NCBI GenBank assembly: GCA_002414905.1
Contig: DIAY01000272.1
Span: 1 to 21,939, forward strand
DNA length: 21,939 nt
Direction: 5' to 3'
Origin: Holophagales bacterium UBA5066
GTDB lineage: Bacteria; Acidobacteriota; Thermoanaerobaculia; UBA5066
A model generated the notes under the pieces. It was given only the letters and a program-made list of their open reading frames with translations. It did no database searches and was not told the origin of the DNA. Below are positions 1 through 8,042 of the stretch, piece by piece (positions within the stretch are counted from its first letter, which is position 1; each line of letters opens with the position of its first letter). The position numbers were made by a program, and so were the translations under genes.

Positions 1-1335
1 ACGCTCGGCGCCAGCGCCCTCATCGTCCCGGCGGTCGCGCTCCTCTCGTACTTCGGCTACGTGCCGCCGGGCGTCTGGATCTCGGTCATCGCCGGCCTCT
101 TCGCGGGCGTCATCATCGGCCAGGTCACCGAGTACTACACCTCCGACGAGTACGGTCCGACGAAGGGGATCGCCAAGCAGTGCACGATGGGCCCCGCCAC
201 CGCGATCATCGACGGCATGGCGGTCGGCATGTACTCCACGGGCATCCCGGTCGTCACGATCGTCATTGCCATCCTGGTCTCGTACTGGGCCCCCGGCGGC
301 TTCACCGACATGGCCCTCGGCCTTTATGGCATCGGGTTCGCGGCGGTCGGGATGCTGGCGACCCTCGGAATCACCCTGGCGACCGACGCCTTCGGCCCCA
401 TCGCCGACAACGCCGGGGGCAACGCCGAGATGTCCCACCTGCCTGCCGAAGTCCGCCACCGTACCGACGCACTGGACTCTCTGGGCAACACCACCGCCGC
501 GACCGGCAAGGGCTTTGCCATCGGCTCCGCGGCGCTGACCGCGATGGCGCTGCTCGCCGGCTATCTGGAGGAGATCCGGGTCTGGCTGGGCCGCGCGGCC
601 GCCGAGGCCCCCGACCTTCTCCGCATCCAGGGCCCGATCGCCTTCTTCAAGGGCAAAACCGCCGACGCCCCCGCCGAGGTCCTCGCGGCCGCCACCGCCG
701 CGGGCAAGACCCTGGTGGGCACCGCCAGCGCGACGATGGCCACCTTCATGTCCGCCTACGACGTCACCCTGATGAACCCGGCCGTTCTCTGCGGCATCTT
801 CCTCGGCGCCATGATGGTCCTGGTCTTCTCGGCCATGACCCTCAAAGCCGTCGGCCGCGCCGCCGGGTCGATGGTCGAAGAGGTCCGCCGCCAGTTCAAG
901 GAGATGCCGGGCATCATGGAAGGGACCACGAAGCCCGACTATGCCCGGTGCGTCGAGATCTCCACCGCCGGCGCGCAGCGCGAGATGCTCGTCCCGTCGC
1001 TCCTCTCCATCGTCGTTCCCATCGTCGTCGGCCTGGTCTTCGGCGTCGCCGGCGTCATGGGACTCCTCGTCGGCAGCCTTTCCTGCGGCTTCGTCCTCGC
1101 GATCATGCTGAACAACGCGGGCGGCGCGTGGGACAACGCCAAGAAGCACATCGAGCGCGGTAACTTCGGTGGCAAAGGATCCGACGCCCACAAGGCCGGC
1201 GTCGCCTGCGACACAGTCGGCGACCCCTTCAAGGACACCACCGGCCCGTCCCTGAACATCCTCATCAAGCTGATGACGATGGTCTCGGTCGTCTTCTCCG
1301 GTCTGATCGTGGCCTGGGGCGGCAAGCTCTTCTAG
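1..1335 (+). CDS. hppA: K+-dependent membrane-bound pyrophosphatase (C-terminal part)
   Basis: Integral membrane pump that couples hydrolysis of pyrophosphate to cation (H+ and/or Na+) transport across the cytoplasmic membrane. The frame is open to the first base of the window, so the N-terminal part lies outside; about 444 codons are present, compared with roughly 650-800 residues in the family. Visible signatures are the acidic pyrophosphate/Mg2+ motif DAFGPIADNAGGNAEM (about nt 385-432), GNTTAATGKGFAIG (about 484-525) and the C-terminal stretch from DNAKKHIE through GGKGSDAHKAGVACDTVGDP to DTTGPSLNILIK. The Ala in GNTTAA, where K+-independent enzymes carry Lys, assigns it to the K+-dependent subfamily (family knowledge). 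Whether it pumps Na+ or H+ cannot be decided because the ion-selectivity residues are mostly upstream. Several hydrophobic helices are evident. An intrinsic terminator follows 36 nt after the stop. Confidence 0.95.
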   Translation, partial: TLGASALIVPAVALLSYFGYVPPGVWISVIAGLFAGVIIGQVTEYYTSDEYGPTKGIAKQCTMGPATAIIDGMAVGMYSTGIPVVTIVIAILVSYWAPGGFTDMALGLYGIGFAAVGMLATLGITLATDAFGPIADNAGGNAEMSHLPAEVRHRTDALDSLGNTTAATGKGFAIGSAALTAMALLAGYLEEIRVWLGRAAAEAPDLLRIQGPIAFFKGKTADAPAEVLAAATAAGKTLVGTASATMATFMSAYDVTLMNPAVLCGIFLGAMMVLVFSAMTLKAVGRAAGSMVEEVRRQFKEMPGIMEGTTKPDYARCVEISTAGAQREMLVPSLLSIVVPIVVGLVFGVAGVMGLLVGSLSCGFVLAIMLNNAGGAWDNAKKHIERGNFGGKGSDAHKAGVACDTVGDPFKDTTGPSLNILIKLMTMVSVVFSGLIVAWGGKLF

Positions 1336-1371
1336 ACGCACACGCCGCGGTGGCGCGGTGATCGGAAACGT

Positions 1372-1405
1372 CAACAGGGCGCGTTGCGACGCGCCCTGTT
1401 GTTTT
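1372..1405 (+). terminator. Intrinsic terminator after hppA
   Basis: A perfect 13-bp GC-rich stem (1372-1384 with 1389-1401) closes a four-base loop (tgcg) and is followed immediately by four T residues (1402-1405). It lies between the convergent pyrophosphatase and uridine kinase genes. The opposite strand has only a short T run after the stem (near 1366-1368), so activity in the other direction is possible but weaker. Confidence 0.88.
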
Positions 1406-1443
1406 CCGGATCCCGCCTCCGCTCGAGCGGACGGACACGTCCC

Positions 1444-3102
1444 CTACTTGTACGAGAAGCCGCTCCCGCCGATGAACTCGCGCAGGATGCTCGTGGTCGG
1501 GACGTCGTCCGGCCAGACCGGGACGAAGAGCTCGAGGAAGCGGCGAAGCTGGTACCCCTTGGCCTGGGCTGGCGAATCGGGAGGGATCTCGAGGAGATAT
1601 CGGTAGGCGAAGCTCTTCAGGACCGCTGTCTCGTAGGCGAGCGCCGAGTTGAACATCGCGTCGCAGCGCTCCTGGAACGGGAAGATGTGCTTCTCCTCGC
1701 CCGCCCGAACCTTGGGCCAGCGCAGGATCGACGTCTCGGCGGAGTAGTTGCGGTACTTTCGGTCGCGGACGAGCCGTCTCAGCAGCCGTCCGTCGCTCGT
1801 CCGGATCCGGTTGTGGTCGTCGATGCAGAGTTGCGTCAGGGCGTTGATGAAGATCCGGAACTTCTGGTTCTCCTCGACGCTCTCGGTCAGCCGGGGGTTC
1901 AGGGCGTGAATCCCCTCGATGAGGAGAACCTCGTTCTTCCCGAGCGTCCTCAGCCGCCACTCGGATTCCGGCTTCCTTTGTCCCACGCGGAACTCGTAGA
2001 CCGGAGTCAGGACCTCGCGGCCGTCGACGAGCTCCTTGAGGTGCGGGAGGAAGAGCGGGAGGTCGATCGCCTCGAGCGCCTCGAAGTCGAAATCCCCATC
2101 CTCGTCCAGGGGCGTCTTCTCGCGATCGACGTAATAGTCATCGAGCGAGAGGGTCCGCGGCGTGATGCCGTTGACCTCGAGCTGGATGGAGAGACGCTTG
2201 ACGAACGTCGTCTTGCCGGAAGACGAAGGGCCCGCGACGCAGACGACGCGCAGCTCGTCTCGCCGCGCTGCGATCCGGTCGGCCAGCTCGGCGATCTTCT
2301 TCTCCTGCTGCCCTTCGGAGATCCGGATGACGTGCTTGATCCGGTCGCCGAGGCAGAGGTCGTTCAGGTCGGGGACCGTTCCGACGCCGATGAGCTCGTT
2401 CCAGCGCTTCGTCTCGGTGTACGCATTGAAGAGGACCGTGCCCCCCTGCGGCGCCGTCGCGGCGCGCTCGTCCTGGCCGTCGAAGACGAGAAGGAGCCCC
2501 TGTGAGTAAGGCTCGACGTGGAAGCTCCGGCAGCAGCGGACGGAGAGGGCGTAGGGCCCGTGCCGGATGTCGGTGAAGCCGAGGCACGAGACGAGGGGGA
2601 CCCGGTGCGACGGCCAGACCCGGAGGAGGCGCACCTTCAGCGTCTCTCCCTCCTCCTCGAAGAGGTGGAGGGCGGCATCGAGGGAGACTTCCTGCCGGAC
2701 GACCTGCCGGCCGGCGTCCGCCTCGCGACGGAACGCCGCGTCGAGCTCGGCGGCGAGCTGGGGAAGCGGCGGGTGCGCTCCCGAGACGCCGTAGTGGTAA
2801 CCGCCCCTGAGGCTCTGACCGACGTGCAGGCGCGCTTCAGGGAAGAGCTTGTGGGCGATGCCGTGGAGCAGGAGGGTGGCCGTTCGCCTTACGACCTCCT
2901 CCCCCTCGCGCGAGGTCGCACCGACGGGCTCGACGCGGCTCGGGCACTCGATCGGGAAGTCGAGGGCGACGACGCGGCGGTTGACGCAGGCGGCGACGAC
3001 GTCGAGACCCTCCGTCGGGCCCGAGTCGAGCAGCTCGCCGACGGTGGTCCCCTCGAGGACCTCGGACTTCGCCCAGGGAAGCTCGACCGGTATCAGTGCC
3101 AT
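1444..3102 (-). CDS. Uridine kinase-like P-loop kinase with N-terminal TGS/ThrRS-like region
   Basis: Predicted cytoplasmic nucleoside kinase of 552 residues. Residues 1-60 resemble a TGS domain (polar beta-rich, TTVGELLDSG). Residues 70-230 resemble the second additional domain of threonyl-tRNA synthetase, including HGIAH at 80-84. The kinase domain follows, with P-loop GPSSSGKT at 291-298, SLDDYYVDR at 319-327 (the uridine/phosphoribulokinase-type acidic motif), LLIEGIHALN as the Walker B region, and a lid rich in Arg (RLLRRLVRDRKYR). The TGS plus uridine kinase architecture is known in several phyla and is about the usual length (~550). It would phosphorylate uridine/cytidine or a related small substrate; the true substrate of this long form is not certain. 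The ATG at 3102 lies 16 nt downstream of the preceding gene's stop, so it is probably translated from an operon mRNA; a Shine-Dalgarno match is weak. It ends facing the hppA terminator. Confidence 0.88.
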   Translation of the reverse strand: MALIPVELPWAKSEVLEGTTVGELLDSGPTEGLDVVAACVNRRVVALDFPIECPSRVEPVGATSREGEEVVRRTATLLLHGIAHKLFPEARLHVGQSLRGGYHYGVSGAHPPLPQLAAELDAAFRREADAGRQVVRQEVSLDAALHLFEEEGETLKVRLLRVWPSHRVPLVSCLGFTDIRHGPYALSVRCCRSFHVEPYSQGLLLVFDGQDERAATAPQGGTVLFNAYTETKRWNELIGVGTVPDLNDLCLGDRIKHVIRISEGQQEKKIAELADRIAARRDELRVVCVAGPSSSGKTTFVKRLSIQLEVNGITPRTLSLDDYYVDREKTPLDEDGDFDFEALEAIDLPLFLPHLKELVDGREVLTPVYEFRVGQRKPESEWRLRTLGKNEVLLIEGIHALNPRLTESVEENQKFRIFINALTQLCIDDHNRIRTSDGRLLRRLVRDRKYRNYSAETSILRWPKVRAGEEKHIFPFQERCDAMFNSALAYETAVLKSFAYRYLLEIPPDSPAQAKGYQLRRFLELFVPVWPDDVPTTSILREFIGGSGFSYK

Positions 3103-3118
3103 CTCGGGTCCGGTCCCT

Positions 3119-4891
3119 TCAGACCAGCTCGAGCCAGCTGAACCAGATCGGGTGGTGTTCCCGGTACCAGGTCAGGACCTCGCGGATGAGCTTCTTCTTG
3201 TCGGGCGACAGGACGGCGTCGTCGATCCGGTCGAAGTGGACCCGGATACCGTTGTCGCCGAAGTATTCGAGCGCCTCGGAGGCGAGCGTCTGGAGCTCGT
3301 TGCGGATACGCCCCGAGTCGGAGACCTTCACGGGGCGCGTCTTCCAGTCCTGGCCGCGGTAGAAGCGGTCGAGCAGCGGCGAGAAGACGAGCCGGGTCTG
3401 GTCGAAGGACTCCATGAGGCGGAGCGTGAGGGTCACGTCCAGGATTCCGGTGTCCGAGGACGCCCGCGTCGTGACCCGGTAGACCCCCTGCCGCACCTGC
3501 TCGACGCCCGGGAGGCCGGTGTACGGCTCGGGGAGCATGCTGCCCATCAGCGAGAGGACGTGCCACTCCTTCTTCTGGAAGAAGTCGTCCGCGGTGATCG
3601 TCTTCTTCCCGATGGGCATTGCCGCTTCCCGCGCGTTCTTCAGGATGGAGGCGTACCCGATGCAGTCCTGAGCCGTGACCTCGCGGCCGAGCGTCTCGGC
3701 GAGCCGCTGCGGGAAATCGGGGGCGGAAGGCTCGAGGTAGAGGAGGAGGCGCTCCTTCTCGTACGAGATCTCGAACTTCGACGAGAACAGGCACATCGAA
3801 GTCTTGTTCCCGAGGACCGGGTCGAGGCTCGCGGCCTGGAGGGCCTCGGCGGAGGCGGCGTAGCCATCGGTGATGAAGAGCTGCGGCCTCCCGTCGGCAC
3901 CGGCGAAGAGCCCGACCTGGTAGGTGGGCGCGTAGGTTCCGGAGCCGGTGAACGCGTCCATCCCGCTCGGCAGACGCCACCCGTCTTCGACGAGGTGCAC
4001 CCCGATCGCCTTCCACTCCTCCCAGAGCCTGCCGATTCGCGGAACGCGCGTGGGGCCGCCGAGCGTCCAGACATGGACGTCCTCTGGCTCCATCCCCGGA
4101 TAGGCGTTGCGGATCGCGTTCATGACGAGCTCGCGTGGTGCGAGGTAGTCGAGGAGAACGGAGGCGTCCGCCGCCGCTTCGAAAACCTTCTTCGGGAGCG
4201 TCATCGCACCGGTGTAGCCCTCGTAGGGGCGGGCAATCCGGAGCGGCTGGTCGAACAGGTGAAGGACCGTCGTCGGCCCCGTCGCAGCACCCTTGGCGAA
4301 GCGGGAAGTGTTCTCGAGCGTGTCGATCGCCGCTCCCCAGACGGTGATGCGCGAGGCGACGAGCTCGGTCCAGAACGTCTTCCAGCTGGAAGAGGGGTCG
4401 TTGATGAACCGGTGGATGTGCCGGTCGAGCCACCTGGCCACCGCCGGACGAGCGTACACGCGACCGAAGCCCAGCAGCGGGTTCGAGCCCATGTCGGGCG
4501 TCTCGCCCCCTTTCGGCATGAGGCCCTCTCCGAGGCACACCATGATCGCGTGGTTCTCCGGGAGCGACCGCGTGAGGTACCAGAGCCCCTCGCTCATGGC
4601 GTAGGCCGACATGGCGTCGGCGTCCTTCTTCACGTGGTTCGTCTGCCGGGCATCCAGCCCCTTGCCCTCACCCCAGCGACCGAAGAGACGCGTCCCGAGA
4701 GCGGTGACGCCGGCCGTCATGATCAGGCACCTCTCGAGGGACGTCCCCACGAATGAGAGATCCCGGGAGGAATCTCCCGCGACCCGGCGCTCCTCGACGT
4801 CCTCGAGCCAGAGGTGGAAGCGGCCGAGGACGGGGCGGGAATCGAAGGCCCACTGCGAGATGAGGTCCCGGCGTGCGTGTGCGTCGATCAT
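3119..4891 (-). CDS. Conserved-looking soluble protein of unknown function (590 aa)
   Basis: I do not recognise this family. The protein is 590 residues long, has no signal peptide and no clear membrane segment, and shows no P-loop, Rossmann GxGxxG or metal HExxH motif. It is rich in aromatic residues. Distinctive stretches are NHVKKDADAMSAYAMSEGLWYL (residues ~85-106, given in part), VHVWTLGGPTRVPRIGRLW near 270, SGTYAPTYQVGLF near 315, and a Trp-rich C-terminus ending HHPIWFSWLEL. Codon use looks native and third positions are strongly GC, so the frame is real. It lies between a HAD/HerA-like fusion (31 nt upstream) and a TGS-uridine kinase (16 nt downstream), which suggests one transcript and perhaps a shared metabolic role. 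The ATG at 4891 is preceded by a short hairpin (4893-4912) that would cover the ribosome-binding region. A function should not be guessed from this. Confidence 0.82.
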   Translation of the reverse strand: MIDAHARRDLISQWAFDSRPVLGRFHLWLEDVEERRVAGDSSRDLSFVGTSLERCLIMTAGVTALGTRLFGRWGEGKGLDARQTNHVKKDADAMSAYAMSEGLWYLTRSLPENHAIMVCLGEGLMPKGGETPDMGSNPLLGFGRVYARPAVARWLDRHIHRFINDPSSSWKTFWTELVASRITVWGAAIDTLENTSRFAKGAATGPTTVLHLFDQPLRIARPYEGYTGAMTLPKKVFEAAADASVLLDYLAPRELVMNAIRNAYPGMEPEDVHVWTLGGPTRVPRIGRLWEEWKAIGVHLVEDGWRLPSGMDAFTGSGTYAPTYQVGLFAGADGRPQLFITDGYAASAEALQAASLDPVLGNKTSMCLFSSKFEISYEKERLLLYLEPSAPDFPQRLAETLGREVTAQDCIGYASILKNAREAAMPIGKKTITADDFFQKKEWHVLSLMGSMLPEPYTGLPGVEQVRQGVYRVTTRASSDTGILDVTLTLRLMESFDQTRLVFSPLLDRFYRGQDWKTRPVKVSDSGRIRNELQTLASEALEYFGDNGIRVHFDRIDDAVLSPDKKKLIREVLTWYREHHPIWFSWLELV

Positions 4892-4892
4892 C

Positions 4893-4912
4893 CTGCGAGT
4901 TTAGCCTCGCAG
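4893..4912 (-). promoter_or_regulatory. Hairpin over the start region of the 590-aa gene
   Basis: Perfect 7-bp inverted repeat (4893-4899 with 4906-4912, six-base loop) in the 31-nt gap between the HAD/HerA stop and the next ATG at 4891. In the mRNA the 3' arm ends one base before the AUG, so folding would hide the initiation region. There is no T run, so it is not a typical terminator. A regulatory role is inference. Confidence 0.4.
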
Positions 4913-4922
4913 CGACGCTTTC

Positions 4923-6617
4923 CTAGCCCTGGTAACGATCCTGGATCGCGGCGAGGATCTCCGTCCGAAGCGATTCGATCTCATACGCCGAGGCCCTGTG
5001 GCGAAGCGCCCGCTCGGCCTTTCGGACCGTTTCGGCCAGAACGTCGTCGTGCAGGACTTCCGCAATCCACCTCGAGAAGTCGCCGTGGAGGGCGTGGTGC
5101 CTCACGACCTGCCCTTCCGCCCTCCGGATCTCGCGGTGGAACTCCTCCACGTTCGCCGCCGAACGCCCCGTCTCTCCCAGCCCCGAGCGGAAGGAGAAGT
5201 GTAGGTGCACGGGGAGCGCCTTGACGCTGTACTTGTGCAGATGCCGCGCGTGGGGGCTCGCCCTGCGCGCCACGGTGAACAGGCGAGGTCCGGTGCCGCC
5301 CCGGCGGGAAAGAAGGGCCTGTCCCGGCGAGGGCCTCACATCCCTCGGGACGGCCCAGTCCGGCAGGTTCAGCGCTTCCTCGACCCCGAGATCGAGGACG
5401 ACGTCGAGGCTCTCGAGGACTTCCGCGGGAAGGTGATCGGGCAGCCAGGTCGACAGGCAGGTCCCGGGCCTGCGCGGGTCGAAGCCCTCGACCCGCCCGT
5501 GCGAAAGGTTCAGCGCGACCTGGGCCTCGTCGATGAAAAGCCAGTGGGGCAGGCCCGTGTCGTTCCAGAGGGCCGAGAGCTCCTCGAGGGCGCCCCGCGA
5601 GTAGGCCACCTTCTCGTGAGGGCCGAGGAACGAGAGGTCGACGACGACGCTCCCGAACCGGTGTTCGATGAGTCGAGGAAGCTGCTCCGGACTCGGGAGG
5701 GGCTCGCTTCCGCCCACCGCGAGGACGCCGCGCAGCCTTCCGATGGGGACGTGGTCCCCCTCCGGATCCAGGACGCAGAGGGAGTAGCCGAGGCCGAGGA
5801 GCCGCTCGGCGAAGAGCCCCGTCAGGTGCGATTTGCCCGACATCGTCCCGCCCGTCACGAGGACGTTGACACCCGAGGCCGGAATCCTCGCGGGCGCGCC
5901 GTCCTCGTACGTGCCGAGCACCGCCTGGAAGCGCTTCGGCTCGGGCGTTTCGTCGCTGAGGACCGAGGGACCGAGAAGGAAGTCCGCGAGCCCTTCGCTT
6001 CCGGTCCTGGTCAGGACGACGTCAGCGGCCTCCTTCAGGGACGGCACGGCGTCGGCGACCGCGATCCCCAGCTCGCAGGCACCGAGGAAGGAGTGATCGT
6101 TCTCGCCGTCACCGATGGCGAGCGTCGAATGCCGCGAGATGCCGAGATCGCCGAGCGCGTCGAAGAGCCCGGTCCCTTTCGAGACGCCCGCGGGAACGAG
6201 CATCATCTCCGCCCTGTTCCTCACGACCTGGACCTCGAGCCCGAGCCGGCCGATCTCCTCGAGCGCCGCAAAGGCGTCCCGCGCGTGCCCGGCGAGGATC
6301 GCCTGACCCCGCCGGAGGGAGACACCGCGCCGCACCAGCGCTTCCTCCAGCCCGGCAGGCACCGGCGGCGCGAGGACGCGGGCGCCCCGGACCCCCCAGA
6401 CGACCGCCCCGTTCTCCCAGACGATCCGGTCGAAGAGCTCTTCGGCCCGGGGGCAGAGCTCGAGGAGCTCCCACGGGATCCGCCCCGTTACGAGAACGAG
6501 CTTGATCCGTTCCTCTCGAAGGGTCCGGAGGGCTTTGAGGATCGTCTCGTCGAGCCGCCCCGTCGACGTCAGGGTCCCGTCGTAGTCGAGCGCGACGGCA
6601 CGAAAGTGCTGGGGCAT
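4923..6617 (-). CDS. HAD-superfamily phosphatase fused to a HerA-like P-loop ATPase
   Basis: Two-enzyme fusion of 564 residues. The N-terminal HAD-IIB (Cof-like) phosphatase has motif I DYDGT at 11-15, motif II VTGR at about 43-46, motif III Lys in GVSKGTG near 147, and motif IV GDGENDHS at 169-176, so it looks catalytically intact. A P-loop ATPase follows with Walker A GGTMSGKS at 256-263, DPEGDH near 284-289, and Walker B WLFIDEAQ at 359-366, resembling HerA/DUF853 domains. The tail (about 460-564) has HKY, FSFRSG, AANVEEF and HGDFSRWI, a pattern I associate with this fused family. Substrate is unknown; such proteins are often labelled phosphoglycolate phosphatase without proof. ATG 6617 is preferred over upstream candidates (to 6707) because GGAGG at 6622-6626 lies four bases upstream and the HAD fold begins at once. 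First gene of the three-gene minus-strand cluster, divergent from the subtilase. Confidence 0.88.
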   Translation of the reverse strand: MPQHFRAVALDYDGTLTSTGRLDETILKALRTLREERIKLVLVTGRIPWELLELCPRAEELFDRIVWENGAVVWGVRGARVLAPPVPAGLEEALVRRGVSLRRGQAILAGHARDAFAALEEIGRLGLEVQVVRNRAEMMLVPAGVSKGTGLFDALGDLGISRHSTLAIGDGENDHSFLGACELGIAVADAVPSLKEAADVVLTRTGSEGLADFLLGPSVLSDETPEPKRFQAVLGTYEDGAPARIPASGVNVLVTGGTMSGKSHLTGLFAERLLGLGYSLCVLDPEGDHVPIGRLRGVLAVGGSEPLPSPEQLPRLIEHRFGSVVVDLSFLGPHEKVAYSRGALEELSALWNDTGLPHWLFIDEAQVALNLSHGRVEGFDPRRPGTCLSTWLPDHLPAEVLESLDVVLDLGVEEALNLPDWAVPRDVRPSPGQALLSRRGGTGPRLFTVARRASPHARHLHKYSVKALPVHLHFSFRSGLGETGRSAANVEEFHREIRRAEGQVVRHHALHGDFSRWIAEVLHDDVLAETVRKAERALRHRASAYEIESLRTEILAAIQDRYQG

Positions 6618-6691
6618 CTTCCCTCCCGCGTGGGCGATGGCGGGCCGAATCAAAGGAAGCGAAATTCTTCCGAAAACTCTATCACCGGCGA

Positions 6692-6720
6692 TTGACGCAG
6701 CGGCCATACGCGGCTAGCGT
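6692..6720 (+). promoter_or_regulatory. Possible promoter for the subtilase gene
   Basis: TTGACG at 6692-6697 is separated by exactly 17 bases from TAGCGT at 6715-6720. The -35 is close to consensus, the -10 poor. Transcription would begin about 6726-6728, giving almost no leader before the GTG at 6730, which has no visible Shine-Dalgarno sequence. That fits leaderless initiation but is inference only. Confidence 0.3.
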
Positions 6721-6729
6721 CACCCGCCC

Positions 6730-7908
6730 GTGCCCGAAAGATCCTTCCCTGGTCCGACCGGCCCCGTTCCACCCGAGGGGGGGTCGATCCTCCCGACGCC
6801 GCTCCGGCTCGGCGCGGACGACCGCTTCCGCGGCGGCGGCGTCACGGTCGCGTTCCTCGACGCCGGTTTCTACGCCCACCCCGACCTCGTACAGCCACGC
6901 AACCGCATCCTGCGGTATGTCGACGTCACCGATCCCCGCGCCGCCTACCCGCGCCTGCTCCGGCCCGACGAGTCGAGCTGGCACGGGATGATGACCTCCG
7001 TCGTCGCCTGCGGGAACGGGATGCTTTCGGGCGGCCTCTACCGCGGTCTCGCTTCCGAGGCGAACGTCGTCCTCGTGAAAGTGGGCACCGCGAGACGGAT
7101 CACCCACGAGAACATCCGGCGTGGCCTCGAGTGGGTCGTGAGGAACCGGGAGCGCTACGGCATCCGGGTCTGCAATGTCTCCTGCGGAGGGGACTACGAG
7201 GCCTCGTATCTCTTCGACGGCCTCTCCCAGGCCGCCGAGAAGGCGACCCGCGCCGGCATCCTCGTCGTCGCGGCCGCGGGGAACCTCGGGCTTTCGCCCG
7301 GGCACCCGGTCCTGCCTCCGGCCTCCGCCCCGTCGGTCCTGACGGTCGGAGGGCTCGACGACAAGAACCGGCTGCACCGCGCGGGCCACGACATCTATCA
7401 CGGCAGCTACGGTCCGACCATCGACGGCCTCCAGAAACCGGAGGTCATCGCACCGGCCATCTGGCTCGCCGCGCCCATCCTCCCCGGAACGCCGACCGCG
7501 GCCGAGGCCGGCCTCTACACCCACCTCGCGATGGCCCGGGACGACGAGCTGGACGTCATCCTGGAGGCCCACGCCGGAGTCGACGCCGCCCTCGACGCGG
7601 CACGCCATCTCGCGCCGCCGCTCATCCGGCAGCTCGTCGAGGCGAAGCTGCGGGACAACAACGTGATCAGCGGCGCCTACAAGCACGTCGACGGAACGAG
7701 CTTCGCTGCCCCCATCGTCTCCTCGCTCGCGGCCCAGATGCTCGAAGCGAACCCCTCCCTGCGCCCGCACGAGATCAAGTCGATCCTCGTGGCCACGGCA
7801 GAGCGGCTCCCGCACGTCCCGGTGGACCGTCAGGGCTGGGGTGTCGTCGAGCCCGCGGCGGCCGTCGAGGAGGCTCTCGCGCGGGCTGGCGACGGGCCAG
7901 CCGCCTGA
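6730..7908 (+). CDS. Subtilisin-like serine protease (S8 family) without signal peptide
   Basis: Serine endopeptidase of 392 residues with a complete S8 triad: Asp44 in VAFLDAGFYAHPDL, His85 in SSWHGMMT, oxyanion Asn185 in VVAAAGN, and Ser324 in DGTSFAAPIVSSLAAQM. The usual HGT is HGM here, a small departure. No signal peptide or propeptide precedes the catalytic domain, so it is probably an intracellular protease or is activated differently from secreted subtilisins. Between Asn185 and Ser324 there is a largely helical insertion (about 255-315) with many Ala, Asp and Leu. The GTG at 6730 is the start that leaves a compact catalytic domain; no good Shine-Dalgarno is visible. It is divergent from the HAD/HerA gene, and 134 nt upstream of the secreted BNR protein. 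Physiological substrate is unknown. Confidence 0.92.
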   Translation: MPERSFPGPTGPVPPEGGSILPTPLRLGADDRFRGGGVTVAFLDAGFYAHPDLVQPRNRILRYVDVTDPRAAYPRLLRPDESSWHGMMTSVVACGNGMLSGGLYRGLASEANVVLVKVGTARRITHENIRRGLEWVVRNRERYGIRVCNVSCGGDYEASYLFDGLSQAAEKATRAGILVVAAAGNLGLSPGHPVLPPASAPSVLTVGGLDDKNRLHRAGHDIYHGSYGPTIDGLQKPEVIAPAIWLAAPILPGTPTAAEAGLYTHLAMARDDELDVILEAHAGVDAALDAARHLAPPLIRQLVEAKLRDNNVISGAYKHVDGTSFAAPIVSSLAAQMLEANPSLRPHEIKSILVATAERLPHVPVDRQGWGVVEPAAAVEEALARAGDGPAA

Positions 7909-7922
7909 GACACGGACGCCTT

Positions 7923-8005
7923 CGGCTGGCACTCCAGCAGAGAGTTCGGCCGTAGCCGGAAACCGGCGAGAAGCCTCTCCGGCCTGGAACGGGAGCGTGG
8001 GTTCC
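7923..8005 (+). promoter_or_regulatory. Foldable leader region before the BNR-repeat gene
   Basis: The 134-nt spacer between the subtilase and BNR genes contains nested complementary segments: 7923-7927 with 7954-7958; 7955-7960 with 7978-7983 enclosing a small GGC/GCC hairpin (7965-7967 with 7973-7975); and 7986-7990 with 8001-8005. Some of these compete. The 3' part loosely recalls c-di-GMP-I (GEMM) riboswitches but lacks the full conserved core, so no class is assigned. GC-rich DNA forms such pairings by chance. Confidence 0.25.
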
Positions 8006-8042
8006 CTTCGACGCGCACCACTTCCGCAGTGAGGTGCCTCGA

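Noticed and set aside
2849..4756. Long plus-strand open frame (635 codons) opposite the unknown gene and uridine kinase
   Set aside because: Composition is Arg/Glu/Asp-rich with no domain signature; it mirrors the real minus-strand genes, as expected in high-GC DNA.
5205..6695. Plus-strand open frame of ~496 codons opposite the HAD/HerA gene
   Set aside because: Low-complexity Arg/Pro/Glu-rich translation; the opposite strand carries intact HAD and Walker motifs.
7955..8006. Definite c-di-GMP-I riboswitch
   Set aside because: Only part of the consensus is approximated; the first stem and conserved binding core are not present, so it is kept as an untyped leader.
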